Assembly: GCA_030019255.1 (NCBI GenBank)
Contig: JASEFK010000003.1
Location: forward strand, 207,095 to 271,094
DNA length: 64,000 nt
Source: Actinomycetota bacterium
GTDB lineage: Bacteria; Actinomycetota; Geothermincolia; Geothermincolales; RBG-13-55-18
Direction: 5' to 3'
Each line of letters opens with the position of its first letter. Positions within the stretch are counted from its first letter, which is position 1. Shown here piece by piece: positions 17,680 through 26,612 of the stretch. A program made the translations under genes and the position numbers. Under the pieces are notes generated by a model, which worked only from the letters and a program-made list of their open reading frames with translations, did no database searches and was not told the origin of the DNA.

Positions 17680-18525
17680 CTACAGGGCGTCGGGGAAGAA
17701 AAGAGGTTCCCCGTACTCCTTCACGCCGAAGGTCTCCAGCAATTCCTGCGCTTTCCTCCCGGTGACGAAATCGGAGAAGGCCCGCGCCCCGGCCTGGTTC
17801 ACGTCCGGCCACCTCTCCGGGTTGACCTCCATGACATGATAATAGTTGAAAAGAAGGGGGTCACCTTCCAGGAGCACGACCAGGTCGAGGTCCTTCTTCA
17901 GCTTGAGAAAGGTCCCCCTGTCGGTCAAAGTATAGGCCTTCTCCTGGGAAACGATGCGCAAGGTGTCTCCCATGCCCTTCCCGCTCTCCATGTACCAGGG
18001 GCCTGAAGGAGCCAGGCCGGCCTCTTCCCACAGGCTCAGCTCCTTGGTATGGGTTCCGGAATTGTCTCCCCGGGACACGAATTTGGCTCCCGCCTTAACG
18101 ATCTTCTGCATGGCATCCGACGCTTTCACACTTGACCCCACGCCGGCCGGGTCCTCGGGGGGACCCACGATAACGAAATCGTTATGCATCACCGCCCGAC
18201 GGTTGACGGCATAGCCTTCCTCCACCATCTTTTCCTCGTCCCCGGGGCTGTGCACCAGCATGACATCGCACTCACCGTTGCGGCCCATCTCCATGGCCTT
18301 GCCGCTTCCCACGGCGATAACCTTGACGGAGTAAGGGTATTCCTCCTCGAACATGGGTATCCAGGCGTCGAGCAACCCAGAGTCCTGGGTGCTGGTGGTG
18401 GTGGCCAGGATGAGCTCGGCTCTCGGCGCCTCTTCAGCGGCCCGGTTGCCGCATCCCGTGATCCATACCGTCACCGCCAGGGCCAGGACCAGGGCCAACA
18501 TGAAGGTTTTCCTCGGCCTGCGCAT
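17680..18525 (-). CDS. tupA: tungstate-binding lipoprotein
   Basis: A 281-residue binding protein with signal and lipobox (VTVWITGCGN) and the TupA ligand signature LATTTSTQDSGLLDAW directly after it. Further family motifs are VGSGKAMEMGRNGECDVMLVHSP, MHNDFVIVGPPEDPAG, FVSRGDNSGTHTKE and KAYTLTDRGTFL. Start is the ATG after GGAAGCAGAAG; a longer frame runs back into the leader RNA but lacks a start site. It is expressed behind the leader aptamer and terminator at 18781-18924, so synthesis probably responds to Mo/W cofactor or a related ligand. Confidence 0.92.
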   Translation of the reverse strand: MRRPRKTFMLALVLALAVTVWITGCGNRAAEEAPRAELILATTTSTQDSGLLDAWIPMFEEEYPYSVKVIAVGSGKAMEMGRNGECDVMLVHSPGDEEKMVEEGYAVNRRAVMHNDFVIVGPPEDPAGVGSSVKASDAMQKIVKAGAKFVSRGDNSGTHTKELSLWEEAGLAPSGPWYMESGKGMGDTLRIVSQEKAYTLTDRGTFLKLKKDLDLVVLLEGDPLLFNYYHVMEVNPERWPDVNQAGARAFSDFVTGRKAQELLETFGVKEYGEPLFFPDAL

Positions 18526-18780
18526 CTTCTGCTTCCTTCCCCTTTCGCATGCTTTCCTACTTCTCTCTCCTGCTTCCCCTGCCTTGAACAAGCCAGCGAA
18601 CCATCCGGCTATTCCCCGCCGGGAGACCGGAAGACCCCTCCATGGTCCCGGAGGTGACCCGGTCCCGCTCACCGATCTTCCGTTCCTCCGCGTGCTCCTT
18701 GCCGCCCGTGAACGGGTTCGCGCGCTCCCGGACCTCACTCGGGAGGAGACCGGGAAGGTACCTCCGTAAAAGAAGGAGTG

Positions 18781-18803
18781 AAAAAGCCCGCTCGGAGGCG
18801 GGC
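18781..18803 (-). terminator. intrinsic terminator in the tupA leader
   Basis: On the minus strand GCCCGC-CUCCGA-GCGGGC forms a 6-bp GC stem followed by UUUUU. It lies 25 bases after the aptamer and about 255 bases before the tupA start, the place of a riboswitch expression platform. Its loop carries CCUCCGAG, a copy of the 5' strand of aptamer helix P1. Confidence 0.8.
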
Positions 18804-18828
18804 GTACCGGCAGTAAGCCGTTTTCGCC

Positions 18829-18924
18829 ACCTCCTTTCCAAGCACGGGAGGCATGGAGGTTTCCCCCCACACCCTATCGGCTCATATCCATAGCCCTACG
18901 GCCTTAGGAACGGAGCTCGGAGGT
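18829..18924 (-). promoter_or_regulatory. riboswitch-like aptamer upstream of tupA (Moco/Tuco class suspected)
   Basis: A 96-base leader element, homologous to 20133-20229. Read on the minus strand it is closed by P1 (ACCUCC / GGAGGU). It holds the exact 11-nt GAAA-tetraloop receptor CCUAAG-GCC-loop-GGC-UAUGG, a CUAUGG/CCgAUAG helix and a GAAA-capped hairpin (UGGGGG-GAAA-CCUCCA). A conserved CCUCCCGUGCUUGGAAAGGAG segment ends it. An intrinsic terminator follows. Helices are supported by paired differences between the two copies. Position before tungstate-transport genes suggests a molybdenum/tungsten-cofactor riboswitch; that family assignment is inferred from context and general architecture, not from a covariance-model match. 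Confidence 0.75.
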
Positions 18925-18964
18925 TTTCGGTTCTACACCAATGTCAAGGTACCGGGCAAGAACC

Positions 18965-19780
18965 TCAGAAACAGCCCAGCGAGCATTTCACTATCTTGAT
19001 GTTGAGGGCGTTGGCCGCCTTTCCCACCTCCAAGGGCGGCACACCCAGCTCCTCGGCCAGCTTCAGGGCCACGGCGCAGGGGATGCGCCCCTCCTCCGCC
19101 TTCTCCTTCACCGCTTGCAGGACCCTCTCCTCCACGTCCGGAGACATGAGCTCACCTCCCAGTTTTCCCGCGGTCCTCGAGAGCACCATTTCCCAGGCCC
19201 TTTCCCTTCCCAGCTCGGATACCATCACCAGCTTGGCCCGGGGATTGTGCTCCTTTATCCTCCTCTCCAACCCCAGGGCTTCCTCCCCGGGAATATCTTC
19301 CATCCCGTTGACCACCACGGTATGCGCCTTCTCCAGGGCCTCGAAGGCCGAGGGCTTGAAGTCGTCGAACCCGGTGGACATGACGAAGACGGCGTAGTCC
19401 GGCTCCAGGTGGCGCAGAACGCTGTTCCCTTCCACGATGACCACCGGGGCATCCAGGCGGGAGAGGGCTTCCCGGAGGTCCTGGGCCAGGGTCTCCGGGG
19501 TGGATCTCACCCACAGGACCGGGAAGGCTCCCGCCGCCCGCAACCTGGCGGTATCCGTGTCCGGCCGTTCCGGCTCCTCCCCCTCCTCCAGGATGACCTC
19601 TCCGGGCGGCCTCCTTTCGTGCACGGACACCTTCATGGCCGCGCAGGAAGGACAGCGCGAGGCGATGAAGGCAGCCAGGGAGCTCTTTCCCACGTCCTTG
19701 CCGGAGCCGGAGATGGTGATTATCTTCCTATCTTTTCCACGAAGCTCGTCATTTCGCCCCCGGGGGTCGGACGCCTCCAT
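18965..19780 (-). CDS. MobB-like P-loop NTPase with C-terminal helix-turn-helix-like domain
   Basis: A 271-residue protein with an N-terminal P-loop IITISGSGKDVGKSS (about 20-34) and downstream VVIVEGNSVL and VVNGMEDIP, in the style of MobB and related small NTPases that assist molybdopterin-nucleotide synthesis. The last about 60 residues (GRIPCAVALKLAEELGVPP to IKIVKCSLGCF) look like a small winged-helix or HTH module ending in two cysteines. Start is the only in-frame ATG before the P-loop; AAGGGG abuts it, so the true start is uncertain. It is preceded by the second copy of the leader aptamer, which ties it to Mo/W metabolism. Exact role unproven. Confidence 0.65.
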   Translation of the reverse strand: MEASDPRGRNDELRGKDRKIITISGSGKDVGKSSLAAFIASRCPSCAAMKVSVHERRPPGEVILEEGEEPERPDTDTARLRAAGAFPVLWVRSTPETLAQDLREALSRLDAPVVIVEGNSVLRHLEPDYAVFVMSTGFDDFKPSAFEALEKAHTVVVNGMEDIPGEEALGLERRIKEHNPRAKLVMVSELGRERAWEMVLSRTAGKLGGELMSPDVEERVLQAVKEKAEEGRIPCAVALKLAEELGVPPLEVGKAANALNIKIVKCSLGCF

Positions 19781-20085
19781 CCCCTTCCCAGGGGTACGAG
19801 AAATCTCGCCCTTCCTCCCATCTCCCCTCCCGCGGTCCCGGTCCGAAGCCGCGTAGGAAGAACCACCCTCCCTGGTAGTGACCACTCCAGGGATGCGGCC
19901 ATGGGCTTGGACTATCCCGACCGATGCCGCACGGCAGGAATCGTCCGTGCAGGAAGACATCATTTCAGCGTGGAGTTCATGATCCTCGATAATCCTGTAA
20001 GGGTACGCACAGATGGAACCACCAGTGGGACGGGAAAGGGTTGGGGGACCAGTCTCCCTTCGGTCCAATGCGGACGTAGGCTCCG

Positions 20086-20112
20086 AAAAAAGCCCGTCCG
20101 GAGAGGACGGGC
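20086..20112 (-). terminator. intrinsic terminator in the MobB-like gene leader
   Basis: On the minus strand GCCCGUCC-UCUCC-GGACGGGC forms a perfect 8-bp stem followed by UUUUUU. It sits 20 bases after the second aptamer copy. The stem-loop contains CUCUCCG, identical to the 5' strand of that aptamer's P1 helix, as expected for mutually exclusive folding. Confidence 0.85.
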
Positions 20113-20132
20113 GTACATCACCACTCATTTCC

Positions 20133-20229
20133 CTCTCCTTTCCAAGCACGGGAGGCACCGGCGTTTCCCCCGGCACCCTATCGGTCCAGCCCCATAGCCT
20201 CCGGGCCTTAGGCGACTGGACTCGGAGAG
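20133..20229 (-). promoter_or_regulatory. riboswitch-like aptamer upstream of the MobB-like gene (second copy)
   Basis: A 97-base element homologous to 18829-18924. P1 is CUCUCC / GGAGAG, a compensated change from ACCUCC / GGAGGU in the other copy. The tetraloop receptor CCUAAG...UAUGG is identical, its stem loop differs (CGGA for GUAG), and the GAAA hairpin has a different paired stem (CCGG / CCGG). The conserved 3' block CCUCCCGUGCUUGGAAAGGAG is unchanged. An 8-bp terminator follows at once. The same leader on two Mo/W operons in one window is strong evidence that this is a ligand-responsive regulatory RNA. Confidence 0.78.
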
Positions 20230-20481
20230 CGCCTGTATCGGGTGTCAAACCGCAAAGGCGAGGGTAATTATAGACCCGCGGTGGGAAGGAGAGCAAGTCG
20301 CGTAGCGCCCTCGACCCTAACCATCCGCGCCGATGCCGCCGAAAATATACCGTGATGACGAACGACGTTCGAACGGATGTATAATGTCCACGGCTTCCGG
20401 TGGAGGGGAACGACGGCCGGGACGCGGGCCCGGCGAGGTGCCCGGGGCTTGGCCGCCGCCGGCAGGAAGGGGGCTCCGGTC

Positions 20482-21924
20482 ATGGGCAAGCGGGACGAGG
20501 ACGAGGAACGCTACCGGGCCATCATAGAGAACCAGGCCCTGGGGATAAGCGAGGTAGACCCCGAGGAGAACTTCCTTTTCGCCAACCCTGCCGCCCACCG
20601 CATCTTCGGCGTGCCGCCGGGAAGCCTGGTGGGCCGCAACCTAAGCGAGTTCATGGACGAGGATTCCTTCCGCGTGATCCGGCTGGAGACCGAGAAAAGG
20701 AAGCGGGGTGAGAGCAGCACCTACGACGTGGCCATACGCAGGGGCGACGGGAAGAGGCGCATCATACGGGTCACCGCCTCCCCCCGCTTCGATGAGCGCG
20801 GCAATTTCATCAGCGCCCTGGCCATCTACTCCGACGTCACCGAGCTCAAGAAAGCGGAAGAAACCCTGTACCAGAGGGAGAGGTATTACCGCGCCCTCCT
20901 CCACAACGCGGCGGACATGATCAGCATCCTGGACGGGGAGTTCCGCTTCCGCTGGGGAAGCCGCTCCACCGCCCTCACCACCGGCTACGACCGGAGCATC
21001 TACGGACGGACGATTCTGGAATTCATCCATCCCGAGGACCTGGAAAAGGCGCGGGCGGACATGAACAAGGTTCTCGAGAATCCCGGCGTACCTCTGTACA
21101 TCAATTCCCGCTTCCGCCACGCCGACGGCAGCTACCACCACCACGAGGCCATAGTCACCAACCTCCTGCAAGATCCGGTGGTGGGGGGAATCATCATCAA
21201 CTCCCGTGACATCACGGAGAGGGTGGCCATGGAGGAGAAGCTGCGGGCCAGCGTCCGGGAGCTGGACGCCTTCGCCGCCACCGTGGCCCACGATCTGCGG
21301 GTCCCCCTTTCCCTCATCTCCGGTTATGCCGAGCTTTTGAGATATGCCGATACCACCGAGGAGGAGCGGGAGGCATTCCTGGATAACATTACCAAAGCGG
21401 CCCGGAGGCTGGAGGAGATGACCGCCTCTCTCCTGGCCTACGCCCAGGCGGGGAGCCCCGAGGGAAAGCTCACCAAGGTGGACCCGGCGACGGTCATAGC
21501 CGAGGTGGCAGAGGAACGCGGTGCGGAGCTGGACTCCCGCGGAATAGCGCTGGAGGTGGAGGGGAACCTCCCCAACATCCAGGCCGACCCGCTCAAGCTG
21601 CGGCAGGTCTTCTTCAACCTCCTGGACAACGCCATCAAGTACACCTCAGGATGCGATAACCCCCACGTCCGCATAGGCGGAAGGCGGGAAGGAGATATGG
21701 TCACCCTCTTCGTGAGCGACAACGGCTGCGGCGTGGATCCGTCCATGGCTCAAGACATCTTTCTGCCCTTCCGGCGCGGGACCGGGGAGGCCGGCGGCCT
21801 GGGCATCGGGCTGGCCACCGTGAAGCGGGCCGTGGAGGGTTGGGGCGGCAGGGTGTGGGTGGAATCCACGCCTGGGGAAGGCGCCTCCTTTTATTTCACG
21901 GCCCGTGCGGCGGATGCCGGTTAA
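20482..21924 (+). CDS. PAS-PAS sensor histidine kinase
   Basis: A 480-residue soluble kinase. Two PAS domains (about 10-125 and 135-255) precede a HisKA domain with the phospho-acceptor in AATVAHDLRVPLSLISGY (His270). The HATPase domain shows NLLDNAIKYT, VSDNGCGVD and GLGIGLATVKR. No membrane segments, so it senses a cytoplasmic cue. Start chosen at the ATG after GGAAGGGGG; an upstream in-frame ATG at 20377 adds an Arg/Gly-rich stretch unlike the family. No response regulator is adjacent; after its stop lies the short repeat GGTTAATAAAA x2. Confidence 0.9.
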   Translation: MGKRDEDEERYRAIIENQALGISEVDPEENFLFANPAAHRIFGVPPGSLVGRNLSEFMDEDSFRVIRLETEKRKRGESSTYDVAIRRGDGKRRIIRVTASPRFDERGNFISALAIYSDVTELKKAEETLYQRERYYRALLHNAADMISILDGEFRFRWGSRSTALTTGYDRSIYGRTILEFIHPEDLEKARADMNKVLENPGVPLYINSRFRHADGSYHHHEAIVTNLLQDPVVGGIIINSRDITERVAMEEKLRASVRELDAFAATVAHDLRVPLSLISGYAELLRYADTTEEEREAFLDNITKAARRLEEMTASLLAYAQAGSPEGKLTKVDPATVIAEVAEERGAELDSRGIALEVEGNLPNIQADPLKLRQVFFNLLDNAIKYTSGCDNPHVRIGGRREGDMVTLFVSDNGCGVDPSMAQDIFLPFRRGTGEAGGLGIGLATVKRAVEGWGGRVWVESTPGEGASFYFTARAADAG

Positions 21925-22021
21925 TAAAAGGGTTAATAAAAGGATATGAGGGTCGAAAGAATTCAGCCTCCCTGCGAAGTCCTCGGAACTAGGAGGCAAA
22001 CCGCTCGGCGCAAGTCACCTT

Positions 22022-22213
22022 TCATTCTATAAACTGGTAATTGGGGTCCTGCAAGCCGGCTTCCTCCATGACCTCGAGGAAGAGGTAGGTGAGGTCGTTG
22101 ACCGCGTCCCGCCCCTCCCGGTCGGTGCCTCCCACAATGGCTGCCTGGACCACCAGGTATCCCCCGTAGTACCGGCTGATCTCGTAGTTGGGGAGGAAGT
22201 GGCCGATCTCCAC
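22022..22213 (-). pseudogene. orphan fragment of a glycyl radical enzyme
   Basis: A 63-codon frame whose centre reads VVQAAIVGGTDREGRDAVNDLTYLFLEVMEE. This matches the internal PFL-family block seen in the full enzyme at 53964-56498 (TVTIGGLDRQGNDATNEVSHLFLEA). Neither the catalytic cysteine loop nor the glycyl-radical loop is present; the homology ends just after the DPNYQ position and a stop follows. A full enzyme needs over 750 residues, so this is read as a remnant of a lost gene. A short stand-alone protein is possible but has no known precedent to me. Confidence 0.55.
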
Positions 22214-22369
22214 TCCACGCCGCGGCTACCTCTATTATGCCATCTCCGATCAAGGCGGTGAGTGGGGATGTCGATTAATGCAAGGGGAGCCCGGAAGGAA
22301 GCTCACGGTCCCGGGCGTCAGGCCAAGCCCCACGGGTGGGGAACGGATCGAAGAACGGTAAGGGGAGAC

Positions 22370-24595
22370 GTGCTGAACGGCGAGGAACGGTCCACGGAAA
22401 GAGAGCGGCTTCGGGCGGGCTTCGAGTCCGCCTCCCGGCGCCTGCTGGCCAAGGCCACCCTGTCGGCGGTCACCATCCCCCTCCTGGTGCTGGCCCTCTT
22501 CTCCCTGACCATCTTCAGGTTCACCGCCCGCCAGTACCTCGTCTACCTGCTGGCCGTGGTGGCGGTGGTCCTTCCCCTGGCCGTTATCCTTGCCCTGGCC
22601 TACCTGGGGATGCAGCGCTCTATACTCGAGAGGCTCCTCTCTTGGTACGACCGGCCGCGGGACCCTTCCGACCTGGAGGACCGTCGCCTGGCGGTACGAC
22701 TGCAGAAAATCCTCCACGGCTCGGGCTTTCGCCACGGGCTCGTCGTGGCCGTGGGTATCTTCCTCAGTTTGACCTTGAGCGTAGCCCTCTTCGGCCGCTA
22801 CGCCGACTTCACGCCCTACCTCACCGTATCCTACATCGCCCTTGGCTTCCTGCTGGCCCTGGTGGATTTCCTGGTTACCGTGTTCCTCTCCCATCGCGAG
22901 ATGCGCCCGGTAATGGGAACCTTCCTCCGGGCCTGCCGGGGCTTCGGTTACCATACCGCCCCCGGGTTAGGGGGTAAGATCCTCGCCCTTTCCCTGGTCA
23001 TCATGTCCCTCACCCTGGGCATAGCCTGGATAGCCTCCGCCTACCTGGCCAGCGACCTGCTAAGGAATGAGGTGAAGGCAAGGAGCGGGGACGTCATCCG
23101 CCTGCTGGCCGGGGAGCTGGCCCCGCATGTCCGGGCAGGGGATAGAGCCGGCCTGGAGAGGGCAATGGAGGAACTCTCCCCGGGCCCGGGGGTGCGAGTG
23201 GCGGTGCTTAACGGGCGCGGGGAACCGTTCTTCGAATACCGTTCGGAGTTAATCGAGGACTCCGTCTGGCAGGAACTGGTAAGCGCCTGTGCGGCGCCGG
23301 GCGACGGCCCCTCCAGCGCGCTGCGCACGAAAGAGAACCGGGAGTACCTGGTCGCCTCCTCTCCCCTCGAGGGCCTTCCCGGATGGACAGTCTTCCGCGC
23401 CGAGCGCGTGGATCCCTCCTTCCATGCCCTGTGGAGGCTCACCCCCACCATGCTGCTCCTCTTGCTGGTGAGTGCCGGGGTGGCCGCCTTCCTCACCCTG
23501 GTCATATCACGTAACATCTCCGACCCCATGCGCAGGCTGGTGGGCTGCTGCCGGGTGGTGGCCTCTGGGGACCTGGACGTGGTGGTGCCGGTGGACTCCC
23601 TCGACGACCTGGGAGAACTTTCCTCCTCCTACGCGGAGATGCTCGAATCGCTACGCACCATCAGCCTCGGGCTGAGGGAGACTTCCGGCGAGGTGAGCGA
23701 GGGAGCGGAGAGCATCGTGGCCGTCTCCGAGGAGTTCATGGCCGCCATCGAGGAGCTGAACGCCCTGGTGCAGGACCTCTCCGGCCAGATCGAGGACGAG
23801 GTGCGGCAGATACGCAACCTGGAGGAGATCATGCTCGGCGTGGCGGAGACCATCTCCATGGCCCATTCCCAGGCCAGCCGCACCGTGGAGATCGGCCGCG
23901 ACGCGGAGAGGCTGGTCCTGGAGGGCAGGAAATGCGCCAGGGAGGCGGTGCAAAAGATAGCCGATTTCAAGGATCTCCTGGACACCTCCATGCAGGCCGT
24001 ACTCTCCCTGGGCGAGAGCTCCAAGAAGATAGACACCATTGTGGAGGTCATCACCCGCATCGCCGACCAGACCAACCTGCTGGCCCTCAACGCGGCCATC
24101 GAGGCCGCCCGGGTCCCGGAACACGGCAGGGGTTTCGCGGTGGTGGCCGACGAGGTGAAGAAGCTGGCGCAGGAGGCGGCGGCCTCCGCTCACCGCATCA
24201 GCGACCAGGTGAGGGCTATCCAGAAGGACGTGGAAAGGACCATCAGCCTCATGGAGAAAGGGACCATGGGCATGCACGTGGGCATGGAGACGGTCAGTCT
24301 CACCGACCAGTCCCTGGCTTCCATCTCCGAGGTGGTGGGGCAGATGGCCCGCATGGCGGAATCCATCGCCCGGGCCTCCGCCGAGGAGCTCGAGCAGAGC
24401 GAGAAACTGGCCGCTTCCCTGGAGGCCATGCACCAGCAGGTGGAGAGCACGGCCCAGGCCTACGAGGAGATAGGGAACTCCTCGGAGCAGCAGACCCAAG
24501 TGACCGCGGAGCTCACCGGCACGGCGGAGAAGCTGGCGGAAATAGCCCACCGCCTCCAGGACATGGTCTCCAGGTTCAAGGTCAGCCCGCGCTGA
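22370..24595 (+). CDS. methyl-accepting chemotaxis protein
   Basis: A 741-residue receptor. The N-terminal part has about five hydrophobic helices between residues 20 and 205, then a probable extracytoplasmic sensor region, a further membrane helix near 375-395, a HAMP domain ([14 protein letters not shown] onward) and a long coiled-coil signalling domain. The signalling hairpin tip reads [38 protein letters not shown] replaces the usual AG, otherwise standard for CheA/CheW contact. GTG start after AAGGGGAGAC. There is no C-terminal CheR pentapeptide and no che gene nearby. Its end overlaps the convergent amidase gene by 14 bases. Confidence 0.92.
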   Translation: MLNGEERSTERERLRAGFESASRRLLAKATLSAVTIPLLVLALFSLTIFRFTARQYLVYLLAVVAVVLPLAVILALAYLGMQRSILERLLSWYDRPRDPSDLEDRRLAVRLQKILHGSGFRHGLVVAVGIFLSLTLSVALFGRYADFTPYLTVSYIALGFLLALVDFLVTVFLSHREMRPVMGTFLRACRGFGYHTAPGLGGKILALSLVIMSLTLGIAWIASAYLASDLLRNEVKARSGDVIRLLAGELAPHVRAGDRAGLERAMEELSPGPGVRVAVLNGRGEPFFEYRSELIEDSVWQELVSACAAPGDGPSSALRTKENREYLVASSPLEGLPGWTVFRAERVDPSFHALWRLTPTMLLLLLVSAGVAAFLTLVISRNISDPMRRLVGCCRVVASGDLDVVVPVDSLDDLGELSSSYAEMLESLRTISLGLRETSGEVSEGAESIVAVSEEFMAAIEELNALVQDLSGQIEDEVRQIRNLEEIMLGVAETISMAHSQASRTVEIGRDAERLVLEGRKCAREAVQKIADFKDLLDTSMQAVLSLGESSKKIDTIVEVITRIADQTNLLALNAAIEAARVPEHGRGFAVVADEVKKLAQEAAASAHRISDQVRAIQKDVERTISLMEKGTMGMHVGMETVSLTDQSLASISEVVGQMARMAESIARASAEELEQSEKLAASLEAMHQQVESTAQAYEEIGNSSEQQTQVTAELTGTAEKLAEIAHRLQDMVSRFKVSPR

Positions 24596-26015
24596 CCGGG
24601 GGGCGCCTGCTGGCCCATGGCCGCGCCTCCTCCAGCTGAGCGGCCAGGCGGAAGAGGACGGCCTCCTCCCCGAAGCGAGCCATGAAGTGCACCCCCACCG
24701 GAAGCCCTTCCCCGTTCCAGTACAGGGGCACGTTCATGGCCGGCTGCCCGGTTATGTTGCAGATGGGGGTAAAGGGCACGAAAGCCGCTGCCCTGACGAC
24801 GCCGTAAAGAGGGTTGTCCGGAGGCGAGTCGAAGGTCCCCAACGGCGGCGGGGGCTCGGCCACGGTGGGGGTGAGCCAGAGGTCGTATTCCTGGAAGCGG
24901 CGCGCGAAGTCCCGGGCTACCCTCTGCAGGGCGGTCACGGCGATAAGGTACTGGGCGGCGCTGAATCCCCGCCCCATCTCAATGAGCGCCCAGGTGAGGG
25001 GCTCGAACATCTCCGGCGCGGGGGTCTTACCCACCGCGTCGGCCATGCCGTCGGCCATCCAGGCCTGGGCCGCTCCCCACAGGGTCATGAAGTGGGGGGT
25101 GATGGCCTCTACGTCAAGGCCGAGCCCCTTCTCCTCCACCTCGTGTCCCAGCTCCGCGCACAGGCGCGCCGCCTCCTCCACTGCCTTCATGCAGTCCGGG
25201 TGCACCTGGGCCTCCCCCTCCCCGGTGGTATAGGCGATGCGCAGCCGTCCCGGGTCGGCTCCCACCTCCTCGAGGAAGGGGCGGGAGGGAGGGGGAGCCC
25301 AGTAGGGGTCGCCGACATCCGGCCCCGCGGTGACATCCAGGAGGGTGGCGCTGTCCCGCACGGAGCGGGTTACAGCGTGCTCCACCACTAGCCCGCTGAT
25401 GATGTCCCCCACCGCCGGGCCCAGGGGGTTGCGGGCCCGGGTGGGCTTGAGGCCGAAGAGCCCGCAGCAGGAGGCGGGGATGCGGATGGAGCCTCCACCA
25501 TCGTTGGCGTGGGCGGCGGGCACCATGCCCGCAGCCACCGCCGCCGCCGAGCCGCCGCTGGAGCCCCCGGTGCTCCTTCCCGTGTCCCAGGGGTTGCGCG
25601 TTGGGCCGAAGAGGTGGGGCTCGGTGGTGGGGAGGATACCGAACTCCGGCGTGTTCGTCTTGCCAATTATCACCAGGCCGGCCCTCTTCAGCCTGGCCAC
25701 CAGCTCGCTGTCGAAATCGGGGACGTAATCCTCGAAGAAGGCCGAGCCGAAGGTCATGCGCACTCCCCGGTAAGCGGCCAGCAGGTCCTTGAGGAGGAAA
25801 GGCACCCCGGTGAAGGGTCCCTCCGGGAGTTTTCCCTTCGCCTCCTCGAGGGCGCGCTCGAACATGGGCGTGACCACCGCGTTGAGCTCGGGGTTCAACC
25901 GTTCCACGCGACGGATGGCCGCCTCCACCAGCTCAGCCGGGCTCACCTCTCCCTTGCGTACCAGCTCCGCCTGGGCGGTGGCGTCCAGGTAAGCCGTCTC
26001 CTCCACCAGGGACAT
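24582..26015 (-). CDS. amidase-signature hydrolase
   Basis: A 477-residue member of the amidase signature family, which hydrolyses amide bonds with a Ser-cisSer-Lys triad. Lys is in [10 protein letters not shown], and the serine loop is [17 protein letters not shown] followed by [14 protein letters not shown]. Length fits single amidases of the aryl-acylamidase or 6-aminohexanoate-cyclic-dimer-hydrolase kind; no GatB or GatC is nearby, so a tRNA amidotransferase role is unlikely. ATG start after GGGGGGAGCGGAG. Substrate unknown. Confidence 0.88.
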   Translation of the reverse strand: MSLVEETAYLDATAQAELVRKGEVSPAELVEAAIRRVERLNPELNAVVTPMFERALEEAKGKLPEGPFTGVPFLLKDLLAAYRGVRMTFGSAFFEDYVPDFDSELVARLKRAGLVIIGKTNTPEFGILPTTEPHLFGPTRNPWDTGRSTGGSSGGSAAAVAAGMVPAAHANDGGGSIRIPASCCGLFGLKPTRARNPLGPAVGDIISGLVVEHAVTRSVRDSATLLDVTAGPDVGDPYWAPPPSRPFLEEVGADPGRLRIAYTTGEGEAQVHPDCMKAVEEAARLCAELGHEVEEKGLGLDVEAITPHFMTLWGAAQAWMADGMADAVGKTPAPEMFEPLTWALIEMGRGFSAAQYLIAVTALQRVARDFARRFQEYDLWLTPTVAEPPPPLGTFDSPPDNPLYGVVRAAAFVPFTPICNITGQPAMNVPLYWNGEGLPVGVHFMARFGEEAVLFRLAAQLEEARPWASRRPPVSAG

Positions 26016-26294
26016 CTCCGCTCCCCCCTTTCTCGCCGATCGTCGCCTCGCAGGAACCGGCGCGCCATGCGGTCACCCCCGGGACCGTCTGGACACGAAG
26101 CCCCCCGCGGCCCAGGCGCCTTTCGCGCGCCAACCGAAGGTCCACCTAATATTTACCCCCCGCGCCCGGCGCTCAATCGGGAGAAGGCCGTGTCCATGGA
26201 ATCCACACGAGGAAAGAAGATCGGATCCCATGAGGTCACGATTGTCATATGGCAAGTTCTTCCACTCACGACGTGTTCCGGGGTGTTGATCATC

Positions 26295-26338
26295 ATATCC
26301 AGATATCGCTCCGGGAATATCCAGATATCGCCCTGGGA
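26295..26338. repeat. 22-bp tandem repeat, two copies
   Basis: Two adjacent 22-base units (26295-26316 and 26317-26338) each begin ATATCCAGATATCGC and end GGGA, differing at two positions. Function unknown. Confidence 0.75.
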
Positions 26339-26424
26339 AGGAGAAAGGGGTGCAGGCCCCGCCGCCGGCCACCGGCTCTCCCCAAGATGACCGAAGATCG
26401 ACTCAATGAGGCGGGCGTACACTT

Positions 26425-26466
26425 GATCACCGTCACTTTACTAAAGATCACCGTCACTTTACTAAA
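26425..26466. repeat. 21-bp perfect tandem repeat, two copies
   Basis: Two identical adjacent units beginning GATCACCGTCAC and ending TTTACTAAA (26425-26445 and 26446-26466). Short tandem repeats of about 20 bp are found at the ends of IS21-type elements; a leftover end is one possible origin, but no transposase is adjacent. Confidence 0.8.
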
Positions 26467-26612
26467 AACCGGTCCCCTTCCTCGAGTTACCGATCCCCGA
26501 TCAACCCGTCGCGCCCCCAGGATGAGGGCGTGGTTGTTGGCCACCGTACCAGAACATGCCCCACGAGCGAAACCATCTGTCCGGTCTCCCATTGTGGTTA
26601 GACACCCCGACC

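Larger units (their letters stand above)
26016..26612. other. intergenic region with two pairs of tandem repeats, no gene seen
   Basis: About 600 bases between the amidase start and the sigma-factor stop. Apart from the repeats at 26295-26338 and 26425-26466 it shows no ribosome binding site with a plausible gene. Base composition is patchy, with AT-rich islands at the repeats, which suggests old mobile-element debris. Confidence 0.5.

Noticed and set aside
18829-18924. The leader RNA as a c-di-GMP (GEMM) or cobalamin riboswitch
   Set aside because: Both have recognisable cores absent here; in GEMM the GAAA loop precedes the receptor, whereas here the order is reversed, and no cobalamin-box sequence is seen.
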